Below are positions 1 through 7,019 of a stretch of 10,939 nt of DNA, piece after piece; position 1 is the first letter of the stretch; every line of letters starts with the position of its first letter. The notes below the pieces were generated by a model that was not told the origin of the DNA, did not search any database, and saw only the letters and a list, made by a program, of their open reading frames with translations. Location: contig WVWW01000005.1 of the NCBI GenBank assembly GCA_011773795.1, forward strand, positions 25,739-36,677. The letters run 5' to 3'. A program made the translations under genes and the position numbers. The stretch comes from Acidobacteriota bacterium. Its GTDB lineage: Bacteria > Acidobacteriota > Polarisedimenticolia > Polarisedimenticolales > Polarisedimenticolaceae.

Positions 1-1243
1 TGGCGAGCAACTCCGACAGACCGACTCCCGCCGGGACCGCCAGCAACACCGCGAACGGCAAGCGGTATCGGGAAGAAACGTAGAAGGCCAAGGGGGTGGC
101 CGCGCAGGCCGCGATTGCGAGCCAGGTCCAGGCGGCAGGTCCGCGGCGACGCGCGGTTGCCCCGGCCGCCGCCAGGCCGACGAGCAAGGCGAACGGAACC
201 ACCGTAGCGCGACTCCACGGGTTGGGATCGATCTCCGGCGCCTCGTCGAGCGCGATCTCGTGCGAGCCCATCGTGAGCAGTAGGCGGTTCCAGGACAGGC
301 GCAGCGTGTCGAGCGGCGCGGCCAGGCGCGTGTCGAGCGCTTGCCGGCCCCAGTAGCGGTCCGCCTCCACGGGGTCGAGTCGGCGACCCGACCGTCTCGA
401 TGCCTCGGCGGTTGCCGCGCTCCGCTGCACACCCGGCCGGCTGCTGATCCGCTCGGGTTGGGTGAACACGCCTTCGGCCCCGGGCCCGTTCCCGTGATAC
501 AGGGTCAGCCCCGCGTTGGAGGAGAGCGGGACGAAATGGCCCGAGCGTTTCCAGTTCACGATGCCGACCGGGGCCAACGCGACGGCGGTCGCGACGGCGA
601 GCACCAGCGCCTTGAGACGCTCCCCCCGGATTGCCGCCCAGACGGCCCAGGCGACGACCACGAGGAGCAGGTTCGGTCGCGCGAGCACCGCAAAACCCGC
701 CGCGAGCCCTGCAAGCATCGCGGCGACAGAGCTCGGGCGCTCGACCCAGCGCAGTGCAACGACGAGCAACACCACGGCGCAGGACTCCACGACGAGGCGC
801 GAGCTGAAGAACAGCCAGGGGTGATAGAGACCCAGCAGAACGGAGGTCGCGATTCCCGCGTTGAACCCGCCCCAGCGATAGGCCTGATGGGCAAGCCAAC
901 CCGTGGCGACCAGGGCGGCCGCGAGCTGCACCCAACCGATCGCGCCGAGCCCGAGCCCGATCGGTCCGCGCAGCAGACTCAACAACAACGGGTAAAGCGG
1001 GGCGCGGTAGAAAGCGCCTTCGAACCGCGGGTCGCTCTCGTCGCCGGCGAGGATCGCCGCGGACCAGTCCACATAGTAGCGGGCGTCGAACGCGGGCTGG
1101 ATCGCATTCGGGTCGTAACGCGGTTGAGCCAGCCCGTAGGCCACCCAAACGACGGCCGTGAGCGCCAGAACGACCACGAGCGCGCGTATGAAAACAGGGC
1201 TCGCGGCGGGGTCGGCGTCCACGCGATCGGATCCGGCTGTCAT
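1..1243 (-). CDS. GT39/ArnT-like polytopic membrane glycosyltransferase, 3' end beyond window
   Basis: Reverse-strand frame, open for 414 codons from ATG at 1243 to the window edge, so the C-terminus is missing. The product is very hydrophobic, with a first membrane helix at about residues 17-38. A periplasmic loop follows with FDARYYVDW (about 52-60), resembling the acidic catalytic loop of PMT/ArnT (GT-C) enzymes, and then FYRAPLYPLLLSLL (78-91), a hallmark of this family. A second soluble stretch, LYHGNGPGAEGVF (about 248-260) followed by a YW-containing helix, also matches GT39-like proteins. By family, such enzymes transfer a sugar from a polyprenyl-phosphate donor to protein or lipid on the outer face of the inner membrane; the substrate here is unknown. 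Some homologs carry C-terminal TPRs, which could lie past the edge. No Shine-Dalgarno precedes the ATG; a TATACT box sits 7 nt before it. Family call strong, substrate unknown. Confidence 0.85.
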   Translation of the reverse strand, partial: MTAGSDRVDADPAASPVFIRALVVVLALTAVVWVAYGLAQPRYDPNAIQPAFDARYYVDWSAAILAGDESDPRFEGAFYRAPLYPLLLSLLRGPIGLGLGAIGWVQLAAALVATGWLAHQAYRWGGFNAGIATSVLLGLYHPWLFFSSRLVVESCAVVLLVVALRWVERPSSVAAMLAGLAAGFAVLARPNLLLVVVAWAVWAAIRGERLKALVLAVATAVALAPVGIVNWKRSGHFVPLSSNAGLTLYHGNGPGAEGVFTQPERISSRPGVQRSAATAEASRRSGRRLDPVEADRYWGRQALDTRLAAPLDTLRLSWNRLLLTMGSHEIALDEAPEIDPNPWSRATVVPFALLVGLAAAGATARRRGPAAWTWLAIAACAATPLAFYVSSRYRLPFAVLLAVPAGVGLSELLA

Positions 1244-1250
1244 CCGGAGG

Positions 1251-1256
1251 AGTATA
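1251..1256 (-). promoter_or_regulatory. Putative -10 box (TATACT) for the GT39 gene, possible leaderless start
   Basis: On the minus strand the hexamer TATACT is followed by CCTCCGG and then the ATG at 1243, a 7-nt gap that would place the transcription start at or within a base or two of the start codon. No recognisable -35 hexamer lies 16-19 bp upstream, and there is no purine-rich ribosome-binding site. The same TATACTCC string at the same distance precedes the GTG at 10208, which strengthens the call. Confidence 0.4.
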
Positions 1257-1297
1257 CGGGCCTCGCGCGGAATGCCGGCGAGACCCGGCGGCCACGG

Positions 1298-1303
1298 TAT
1301 ATT
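1298..1303 (+). promoter_or_regulatory. Possible -10 box (TATATT) for the DUF362-flavoprotein operon
   Basis: TATATT is one of the few AT-rich hexamers in the 99-bp gap between the divergent GT39 and DUF362 genes. It lies 39 nt ahead of the ATG at 1343, leaving a leader of about 30 nt. No convincing -35 is visible, so the assignment rests on composition and position only. Confidence 0.25.
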
Positions 1304-1342
1304 GAGGGCCCGGCGAGTGCCGTCGAGTTTGAAGGGCCCCCG

Positions 1343-2410
1343 ATGTCGTCCAACCCACCCGGAAACCGATCGGTCGTCGCCGTCGAACCCGTCCAGCGTG
1401 ACATCCGCGGAGCCGTTCGGCGGGCCCTCGACGCCATCGGTTGGAAGGACGTCATCCCGCAGGGCTCGACGGTGGCGCTCAAGGTCAACCTCGGTTGGGA
1501 TCTCTTCATCCCCGGCTCGATCACCTCCCCGGCGGTCCTCGAGGCGTTGGCGCTCGAACTGCAGCCGCACGTGGGGCGCTTGATCGTGGTCGAAGCGGAC
1601 CAGGTCCTGGAGAACATCGAGCGGGCCTATCGCGAAAGCGGCGTCGCCGCCGTTTGTCGTCGCAACGGCCTGGAGTGGGTCAACATGACGCACGAGCCGG
1701 CGACCCTGCGCGAGTTCCCGGAGAACACGATCCTCAAGACCATCGCGATTCCGGCCGTGCTCGACGAAGCGCTGCTGGTGACCGTTCCCGTGATGAAGAC
1801 GCATGCCAAGACGACGCTGACCGGAGCGCTCAAGAACCAATGGGGCTGCCTGCCGACGATGCGGCACGAGTATCACCTCGTTCTGGACGACGCGCTGGCG
1901 GACCTGAACCACGTCTTCCGCCCGGCGCTGGCGCTGATGGATGCGACGATCGGCCTCGAGGGCAACGGGCCGAAGTCGGGGCGCCCGCGGTTTGCCGACA
2001 AGATCCTCTGCTCGACCGATCCGGTGGCGCTCGATACGATCCAGGCCGTGTTGATGGGGCTGGACCCGGCGAGCGTGACCCACCTCGCGACCTGCTCGGC
2101 GCGGGGGATCGGCGTGTCCGACCGGTCGGCGATCGATGTCGTCGGGCTCGACCCCGAAGACAACAAGCTCGACTTCACGCCGGCTCGACACAACACCGTG
2201 TCCGCTGTCGAGACCCTGCTGCGGCGTTCGTGGCTGAAGCGGCTGTTCTTCAACACACCGTTGTTTCGCGCCTGTCTCGTCGGTGCCAAGGCCTACTACC
2301 TCGCCTGGACCCGGCTTCGCGCCCGGGCCCATTGGAGCCGCGTCCGCCGTCACCCGGTCTACGGGCCGCAGTGGTCGGACGACTGGCCCGGGATCGAGGG
2401 TTCCGGATGA
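1343..2410 (+). CDS. DUF362 family protein
   Basis: Predicted 355 aa. DUF362 (PF04015) features appear in order: VALKVNLGW with SITSPAVLEAL (about 44-69), VVEAD (82-86), VPVMKTHAKTTLTGALKNQWG (148-168), the H-rich helix RHEYHLVLDDALADLN (174-189), ALMDATIGLEGNGPKSG (197-213) and the STDPVALDTIQAVLMGLDP block (224-242). It has scattered cysteines but no CxxCxxC ferredoxin module, which some DUF362 proteins do carry. The biochemical function of the family is not established. The frame stays open about 1 kb upstream, but that part is antisense to the GT39 gene. The ATG at 1343 is where the conserved N-terminus begins, with a weak GAAGGG upstream. Its stop overlaps the next start (ATGA), so the two proteins are translationally coupled and probably work together. 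Confidence 0.85.
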   Translation: MSSNPPGNRSVVAVEPVQRDIRGAVRRALDAIGWKDVIPQGSTVALKVNLGWDLFIPGSITSPAVLEALALELQPHVGRLIVVEADQVLENIERAYRESGVAAVCRRNGLEWVNMTHEPATLREFPENTILKTIAIPAVLDEALLVTVPVMKTHAKTTLTGALKNQWGCLPTMRHEYHLVLDDALADLNHVFRPALALMDATIGLEGNGPKSGRPRFADKILCSTDPVALDTIQAVLMGLDPASVTHLATCSARGIGVSDRSAIDVVGLDPEDNKLDFTPARHNTVSAVETLLRRSWLKRLFFNTPLFRACLVGAKAYYLAWTRLRARAHWSRVRRHPVYGPQWSDDWPGIEGSG

Positions 2411-3753
2411 CGGCACCCGAAGTCGCCGTGCTCGGCGGTGGGCTGGCCGGGATCTCCGCCGCGTGGACGCTGGCCCGCGAAGGCCTCGACGTCACCCTGA
2501 TCGAGTCGGGGGAGCGGCTCGGCGGGCTCGCCGGCACCATCGAGCGCGACGGTCACTTCTACCCGCTCGCCTACCACCACATCCTGCGCCGCGATCAGAC
2601 CTTGCTGTGGTTCCTGGAGCGCATCGGCGCCTTGAACGAAGTTCGCTGGCGCAACATCCGCATGCTCTTTCACCTCGACGGCAAGCTCTGGAACCTCGCC
2701 GCGCCGGTGGACTTCCTGCGCTTCCCGATGTCGCTTGCGGACAAGCTCCGCTTCGTGCGCCTGATGTTACGAAGCTTCCGCAAGGCGGACTGGGACGACT
2801 GGCACGATCGCAGCGCGGCCGAGCTCGTGGACGCCTGGGGCGGGCCCGGGGTTCGCGAGGCGCTGTTCGAACGACTGACGCGGCTCAAGTTCAGGCGTCC
2901 CTGCGACGAGGTCAGCGCGGCATGGCTCGGCGCGCGTTTACATTTCCGTGAGGGCTCCGCGCCGCTCGGGTTCGTCCCGGAGACCAACTGGACGAAGGTC
3001 TTGTGCGAAGGCCTGACCGCGCTGCTGCAGGATGCCGGGGTTCGCGTGTTGACCGGCCGACGAGTCACCAAACTGACCGCCGACGCGGGACGCATCGACC
3101 GCGTCGAGTGCGACGACGGCACGACGGTCCACGCGGACGCCTACGTCAGCGCGCTCCCCACCGAGGTGTACCGCTCGCTCATCGGAGCGGACGACACGAC
3201 CGATCTCTTCTCCATCCGCTACACCGCAATCCTGTCGGGACTCTGTGTGACGCGGCAAACGATCCGTCCCGACTTCTACTGGATGAACCTCGCCAGCCTG
3301 CGGCAGTCGAGCAACGGGATCTTCCGCCTGGAGGCGCTCAACCCGACGATCGGCGGCCCGGGCGAAACCTGCCTCAATTTCGTGACGCACGTGCCGAGCC
3401 GGGACGACCCGACTTTCGGGCTTTCGGACGAGGAGATCTGGAGCGGTTACCGTCGCGACTTCGAACAGGTGTTCGGCCACGCCCTGGAGCCGCTGTGGAC
3501 GCGGCTGGTGCGACTGCCTCTGTACTCGCCCGTGTTCCATCGCGGCTACCGCAATCCCCCGGTGCGCAGCACGAGCTGGCCGCAGGTTTACCTCGCGGGC
3601 AACTACCGGACGTTCCCGTCGATCGCCTCCACCGGCACCGCGCTGCAGTCGGGCGTCGACGCCGCGGCTGCCTTGCTCGCCGACCACAGGCGGCGCACAC
3701 CGGTGCCCGACGAGATCCGCGCGTTTCGACTACGCCGCATGCCGCGCGGCTAA
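2407..3753 (+). CDS. FAD-dependent oxidoreductase, protoporphyrinogen oxidase/amine oxidase-like
   Basis: Predicted 448 aa. The N-terminus carries a Rossmann dinucleotide-binding motif, VAVLGGGLAGISAAW (6-20), then LIES (31-34) whose Glu should bind the FAD ribose, and ERLGGLAGTIERDGHFYPLAYHH (36-58) of the PPOX-like superfamily. The C-terminal FAD-closing motif is VYLAGNYRTFPSIASTGTALQSG (394-416). The middle (about 80-390) would be the substrate domain. By family, the protein oxidises, desaturates or isomerises a substrate with bound FAD; relatives of this type often sit in polysaccharide loci with no known reaction, so it is not called as a haem enzyme. The start is well supported: GAGGG at 2396-2400 lies 6 nt before the ATG, and ATGA overlaps the DUF362 stop. 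The 3' end overlaps the convergent GT87 gene by 4 bp. Confidence 0.85.
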   Translation: MTAPEVAVLGGGLAGISAAWTLAREGLDVTLIESGERLGGLAGTIERDGHFYPLAYHHILRRDQTLLWFLERIGALNEVRWRNIRMLFHLDGKLWNLAAPVDFLRFPMSLADKLRFVRLMLRSFRKADWDDWHDRSAAELVDAWGGPGVREALFERLTRLKFRRPCDEVSAAWLGARLHFREGSAPLGFVPETNWTKVLCEGLTALLQDAGVRVLTGRRVTKLTADAGRIDRVECDDGTTVHADAYVSALPTEVYRSLIGADDTTDLFSIRYTAILSGLCVTRQTIRPDFYWMNLASLRQSSNGIFRLEALNPTIGGPGETCLNFVTHVPSRDDPTFGLSDEEIWSGYRRDFEQVFGHALEPLWTRLVRLPLYSPVFHRGYRNPPVRSTSWPQVYLAGNYRTFPSIASTGTALQSGVDAAAALLADHRRRTPVPDEIRAFRLRRMPRG

Positions 3754-5009
3754 CGTGCCCCGGCCCGCCGCGCGACGACGAACCAGACGGCCAGCACGGC
3801 GGCGGTCGCGAGCGTCTTCCACTCGACCAGGAGGTCGTGCAACTCACGGGGCCACGCGAAAATGCCGAGGAAGAGAGGATCTCGCGTGCAGGGCGTCTGC
3901 GGGTCGAACGGGGCGCACGGGGTGTAGAACAACATCAGGAAATAGGCGAACGCCAACGTGCCGAGGGCGGGCGCGGGGACCTCGTCGAACGAGCCGAACA
4001 GGTGGGACAGGATGCTCGCGATCGGGATGATCAGCAAGACGAGATAGTTCGACCACAGATTGGGCATGAACAGCAGCATCGTGCAGACGAACAGGCCGAA
4101 CGACAACTCCGCATCGATCTCCGGACGGCGCTGCTTTCCGTGGCGGTAGAGCACCCAGTAACCGGCCGACAGCGCCGCCAGCGCGAGCGCCTGAACCACG
4201 CGCTTGGCGATTCCCGGGTCGATGCCGATCAGGCGCTGGAGCGGCTTCGTCAGGGCGACGTTGTCCGCGCCCATGGAGGGCACCTCCTGCATCAATCGCG
4301 GCAGGATCACCGTCCAGTAGAGCAGGTTCTGCTCGCTTCCGACGACCCACCAGCCCAACGCGCCGGTCGCGAGAATCGCGAGCGCGGCCCCGGCCAGCCC
4401 GCGTCCGGAGCGGCGCACGATGAACCAGCCGAGCAGGAAAATCGGATAGACCTTGAGCATGGCGGCGACGCCGAGGGCGGCCCCGGCCCCGATCGGGCGA
4501 CCTCTGAGTTCCAGCCACAACCCCAAGGCGCAGAGGAACAGGATCGGAGTCTCGAGCTGCAGCCGCCACAGCGTCTCGAAGTACGGCTCGAGATTCAACG
4601 CCGCGAGAACGAGGACGAACACGAATGCGGGTGGGGCCCTGCGACCGAGCGCCGACGCCAGCAGCGCGACCGCGCCCAGGTACAACAGCATGTGAGCGAT
4701 CCAGTGCGCCTTGTACAGACCGGAGTGCACGCCGCCCTGGACCTGCGGGAGCAACAGCACGGCAAACAGCGGCGGAAACTTGTAGACCGCGGCGGAGGGC
4801 TTGTACGACTCGACGTGGTCGGCCGGGACGTACAGGTCCCCACCCGCTGCAAACTCCGCCGTGAGTTGCAGGAAGATCGAGAGGTCGACGAAGCCGTACT
4901 CGGCGGCGCCCCACGATCCGGCCGCGAAGTGGAACAATGAGACGAGCAGGAGCAGGCAGACCGCGATTCGTTTCAAGGCCGACAGACGACCCCAGGCTTG
5001 CTTGACCAT
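3750..5009 (-). CDS. GT87-like (DUF2029) polytopic membrane glycosyltransferase
   Basis: Predicted 419 aa from ATG at 5009, with many hydrophobic helices along the whole length. The first helix is at about 12-32, followed by FVDLSIFLQLTAEFAAGGDLY (40-60), with the Asp-containing external loop typical of the family, and YKFPPLFAVLLLPQ (76-89), equivalent to the Y-x-P-P/lF element of DUF2029 proteins. GAALGVAAMLKVYPIFLLGW (176-195) is the family's GxxxxxK-x-yP segment, and SNYLVLLIIPI is at about 330-340. GT87 members such as mycobacterial PimE use polyprenyl-phosphate mannose; donor and acceptor here are unknown. The frame extends in register to 5162, but that part is Arg/Pro-rich and antisense to the TPR gene. 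GTG immediately before the ATG (5012) is an alternative start. Convergent with the flavoprotein gene and divergent from the TPR gene. Confidence 0.85.
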   Translation of the reverse strand: MVKQAWGRLSALKRIAVCLLLLVSLFHFAAGSWGAAEYGFVDLSIFLQLTAEFAAGGDLYVPADHVESYKPSAAVYKFPPLFAVLLLPQVQGGVHSGLYKAHWIAHMLLYLGAVALLASALGRRAPPAFVFVLVLAALNLEPYFETLWRLQLETPILFLCALGLWLELRGRPIGAGAALGVAAMLKVYPIFLLGWFIVRRSGRGLAGAALAILATGALGWWVVGSEQNLLYWTVILPRLMQEVPSMGADNVALTKPLQRLIGIDPGIAKRVVQALALAALSAGYWVLYRHGKQRRPEIDAELSFGLFVCTMLLFMPNLWSNYLVLLIIPIASILSHLFGSFDEVPAPALGTLAFAYFLMLFYTPCAPFDPQTPCTRDPLFLGIFAWPRELHDLLVEWKTLATAAVLAVWFVVARRAGAR

Positions 5010-5020
5010 CACTCGACCAG

Positions 5021-5026
5021 AATCTA
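5021..5026 (-). promoter_or_regulatory. Possible -10 box (TAGATT) for the GT87 gene
   Basis: TAGATT on the minus strand lies 8 nt before the GTG at 5012 and 11 nt before the ATG at 5009, again close to the start codon with no clear ribosome-binding site between. It matches four of six consensus bases and has no good -35 partner, so it is a weak call within the 59-bp divergent gap. Confidence 0.22.
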
Positions 5027-5068
5027 CCCTAAATGCTGCCCCGCCGAGACAAAAGGATACCTCAAGCC

Positions 5069-5848
5069 ATGAATGCCACCGCACGCACGCTGCTCGTCTT
5101 CTTCCTGCTCCTGGTGGCGGTCGTGGTCGCCTCGTTCCTCTACCGCGGCTCCCGCTCGGCAACGGAGAACGTTGCCGCGGAGGGGCCGGTCGCCGCGGCG
5201 GTGGACCCCGAAACGCTCCATCCCGAACTCAAGCAAGCGCTCGACGCGATGGCGGAAAACCGCGACGACGACGCAATCGGTCATCTCCGTGCCGTTCCCG
5301 CGGATTCGCCCAACTACCCCACGGTGTTGCGACATCTCGCCGTGCTGACCGCACGGAAGGGGAACTTCGAGGAAGCGATCCAGTCGCTCCTCGCACTCAC
5401 CGAGCGCTATGCCGACGATCCGGAGATTCACGCGTCGCTGGGCTGGGTGTTCTACCTGGCGGACCGCCCGCGGGACGCCGAGTTCGCCGCCCTGCGCGCA
5501 CTCGAGCTGGCCCCCGATCACAAGGCCACGCGCTACAACATCGGCCTCTACCGGGTCGCCCAGGGGCGCTCGCAGCTCGCCATCTCGAGTTACGTCCGCG
5601 CCTTGCGCAACGATCCCAACGCGACCCAGGTGACGCGCCACCGTGATCGTCTCTGGGCGCTCCACGACGAGCATCCCGAGCTCCCGGCAGCACACTTCGC
5701 GCTCGCGTTCTTCGCGGACGCGATGCAGGACCCGCGCACCGAGGTCGACGAATTGGAGCATTACCTCGAACGGGCGCTCCCCGGCCCGGAACGGGATGCG
5801 GCGGTCAAGAAACTGGAACAGGTCCGCGAGAGGATGCGCGACTCGTAG
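5069..5848 (+). CDS. Membrane-anchored TPR protein
   Basis: Predicted 259 aa. A short polar N-terminus is followed by a single hydrophobic helix at 8-24 and RGSR, consistent with a signal anchor. A linker rich in Ala and acidic residues (about 31-48) leads to a helical repeat domain. Three clear tetratricopeptide repeats are visible at about 84-117, 118-151 and 152-185, showing the LGWVFYLADRPRDAEFAALRALELAPD-type pattern, with degenerate copies possible at 51-83 and 206-239. TPR domains bind protein partners; the topology suggests a periplasmic scaffold, perhaps for the adjacent membrane glycosyltransferase, but this is inference. An ATG at 5033 is in frame, but 5069 is preferred because the membrane helix follows directly and AAAGGA (5052-5057) lies upstream, though at a long 11-nt spacing. 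It ends 6 bp from the convergent WecE-type gene. Confidence 0.8.
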   Translation: MNATARTLLVFFLLLVAVVVASFLYRGSRSATENVAAEGPVAAAVDPETLHPELKQALDAMAENRDDDAIGHLRAVPADSPNYPTVLRHLAVLTARKGNFEEAIQSLLALTERYADDPEIHASLGWVFYLADRPRDAEFAALRALELAPDHKATRYNIGLYRVAQGRSQLAISSYVRALRNDPNATQVTRHRDRLWALHDEHPELPAAHFALAFFADAMQDPRTEVDELEHYLERALPGPERDAAVKKLEQVRERMRDS

Positions 5849-5854
5849 GAGTCG

Positions 5855-7000
5855 TCAGACCGCGAAGAAGCTCAGCGTCTCCTCGATCACGCGTTCCTGA
5901 TCGGCCCTCGCCAGTTCGTTGTAGAACGGCAGTCGGACCAGCGTATCCGCGGCGGCCTCGGTGACCGGGCACGGTCGGTCGGCGCCCAGACGCCGCCCCA
6001 TGGCCGAGAGGTTCAACGGCTGGTAGTGCGTGACGCAGTGGATCCCGCGCCGCTTCATCGCTTCGATGAAACGGAGACGCGTCGCCCCGTCCGGCAGCCG
6101 CATCCAGTACATGTGGTAGGGCTGAACGCAATGCGGCGGCACGTAGGGCAAACGCACGCCACACGCCTCGAGTTCACCACGAAAAGCCGCGTCATAGGTT
6201 TCCCAGATGGCCCGGCGCTTGCGCGTGATGCTTTCGCGCTGCTCCAACTGCGCGTAGAGGTAGGCCGCCAGGAGGTCCGACAGGCTGTAGCTCGACCCGA
6301 GGTCGACCCAGGTGTACTTGTCGACCTCCCCGCGAAACAACGCCTGCCGGTTGGTTCCCTTGTCGCGCAGAATCTCGGCGCGCCGCAGATCGTCCTCACG
6401 ATCCAGCAGTAACGCCCCACCCTCCCCGCAGGTGATGTTCTTCGTCTCGTGGAAGCTGAGCGTCGCCCAGCGGCCGAACGATCCCAGCGGTCGGTCCCGG
6501 TAAGACCCGAACAGTCCGTGGGCGTTGTCCTCGATCAACTCCACACCGCGGCTCCGGGCGAGCTCGGAGATCCGATCCATCTCACAGCCGACGCCGGAGT
6601 AGTGCACCACGACGATCGCTCGCGTGCGCTCGTTGACGAGCTCCGCGAGCCGGGTCTCATCGATGTTCAGGGTGTCCTCGCGAACGTCGGCGAAGACGGG
6701 ACGGAGCCCGCGCAACACGAACGCGTTCGCCGTGGAGACGAACGTGTAGGCCGGGAGGATGACTTCGTCACCCGGGTTCGCCTCGAGGAGCAAGGCCGTC
6801 ATCTCGAGCGCGGCCGTGCACGAGGAGGTCACGACCGCTGCGCCGACGCCCAGCTCGCGCCGCAGCAGATCCGCGCAACGATGCGCGAAGGGACCCTCGC
6901 CGGAGATGTGCTCCGCGTCGATCGCCTCGCGCATGTAGTCCAGCTCCCGGCCCACGAGCTGCGAATGATTGAAAGATATATCTCTTTTCTTATCAGACAC
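5855..7000 (-). CDS. wecE: dTDP-4-amino-4,6-dideoxygalactose transaminase (WecE/RffA type)
   Basis: Predicted 381 aa, close to the roughly 376 aa of E. coli WecE. It is a PLP-dependent DegT/DnrJ/EryC1/StrS fold-type I aminotransferase. SFHETKN (182-188) contains the PLP-binding Lys187 followed by GEGG, LIEDNAHG (155-162) has Asp158 for the pyridine nitrogen, and the family block DKGTNR (213-218) with FRGEVDKYTWVDLGSSY (222-238) is specific to the WecE subgroup. The known reaction aminates dTDP-4-keto-6-deoxyglucose with glutamate, as for enterobacterial common antigen Fuc4NAc. The start is GTG at 7000 with GAGGTG (7008-7013) at 7-nt spacing. The first dozen codons are unusually AT-rich and include AGA and ATA. 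It is the last gene of a three-gene operon, 19 bp after the second aminotransferase. No rmlA or rmlB is in the window. Confidence 0.9.
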   Translation of the reverse strand: MSDKKRDISFNHSQLVGRELDYMREAIDAEHISGEGPFAHRCADLLRRELGVGAAVVTSSCTAALEMTALLLEANPGDEVILPAYTFVSTANAFVLRGLRPVFADVREDTLNIDETRLAELVNERTRAIVVVHYSGVGCEMDRISELARSRGVELIEDNAHGLFGSYRDRPLGSFGRWATLSFHETKNITCGEGGALLLDREDDLRRAEILRDKGTNRQALFRGEVDKYTWVDLGSSYSLSDLLAAYLYAQLEQRESITRKRRAIWETYDAAFRGELEACGVRLPYVPPHCVQPYHMYWMRLPDGATRLRFIEAMKRRGIHCVTHYQPLNLSAMGRRLGADRPCPVTEAAADTLVRLPFYNELARADQERVIEETLSFFAV

Positions 7001-7007
7001 TTGAGAG

Positions 7008-7013
7008 CACCTC
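7008..7013 (-). promoter_or_regulatory. Ribosome-binding site deciding the GTG start of the WecE-type gene
   Basis: GAGGTG on the minus strand lies exactly 7 nt before the GTG at 7000. It falls in the 19-bp gap after the preceding gene's stop codon and supports initiation at a non-ATG codon. Confidence 0.7.
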
Positions 7014-7019
7014 GGGCGG

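Noticed and set aside
341..1342. A 334-codon upstream extension of the DUF362 reading frame
   Set aside because: It is antisense to the GT39 gene, has a Gln/Arg/Glu/Gly-rich composition typical of shadow frames in GC-rich DNA, and the conserved DUF362 sequence begins only at the ATG at 1343.
3844..4914. A 356-codon minus-strand open frame inside the GT87 gene
   Set aside because: Same strand but a different frame from GT87; Arg/Gly-rich composition with no membrane segments, so it is a high-GC shadow.
3003..4940. A 645-codon plus-strand open frame across the flavoprotein and GT87 genes
   Set aside because: It is out of frame with the flavoprotein and antisense to the GT87 gene; its product is a low-complexity Arg/Gln/Glu/Gly chain with no domain.
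5033..5068. Upstream ATG giving a 271-residue TPR protein
   Set aside because: It adds a polar MLPRRDKRIPQA leader before the signal anchor and lacks a ribosome-binding site, whereas the ATG at 5069 has AAAGGA upstream; not fully excluded.
5010..5162. A 51-codon N-terminal extension of GT87 up to 5162
   Set aside because: The extra residues are Arg/Pro-rich, overlap the divergent TPR gene, and would place a non-membrane tail before the first helix of a family that normally starts close to it.
5839..5854. Small hairpin at the convergent TPR/WecE-type stops considered as a bidirectional terminator
   Set aside because: Only 6 bp of stem and no T tract on either strand.
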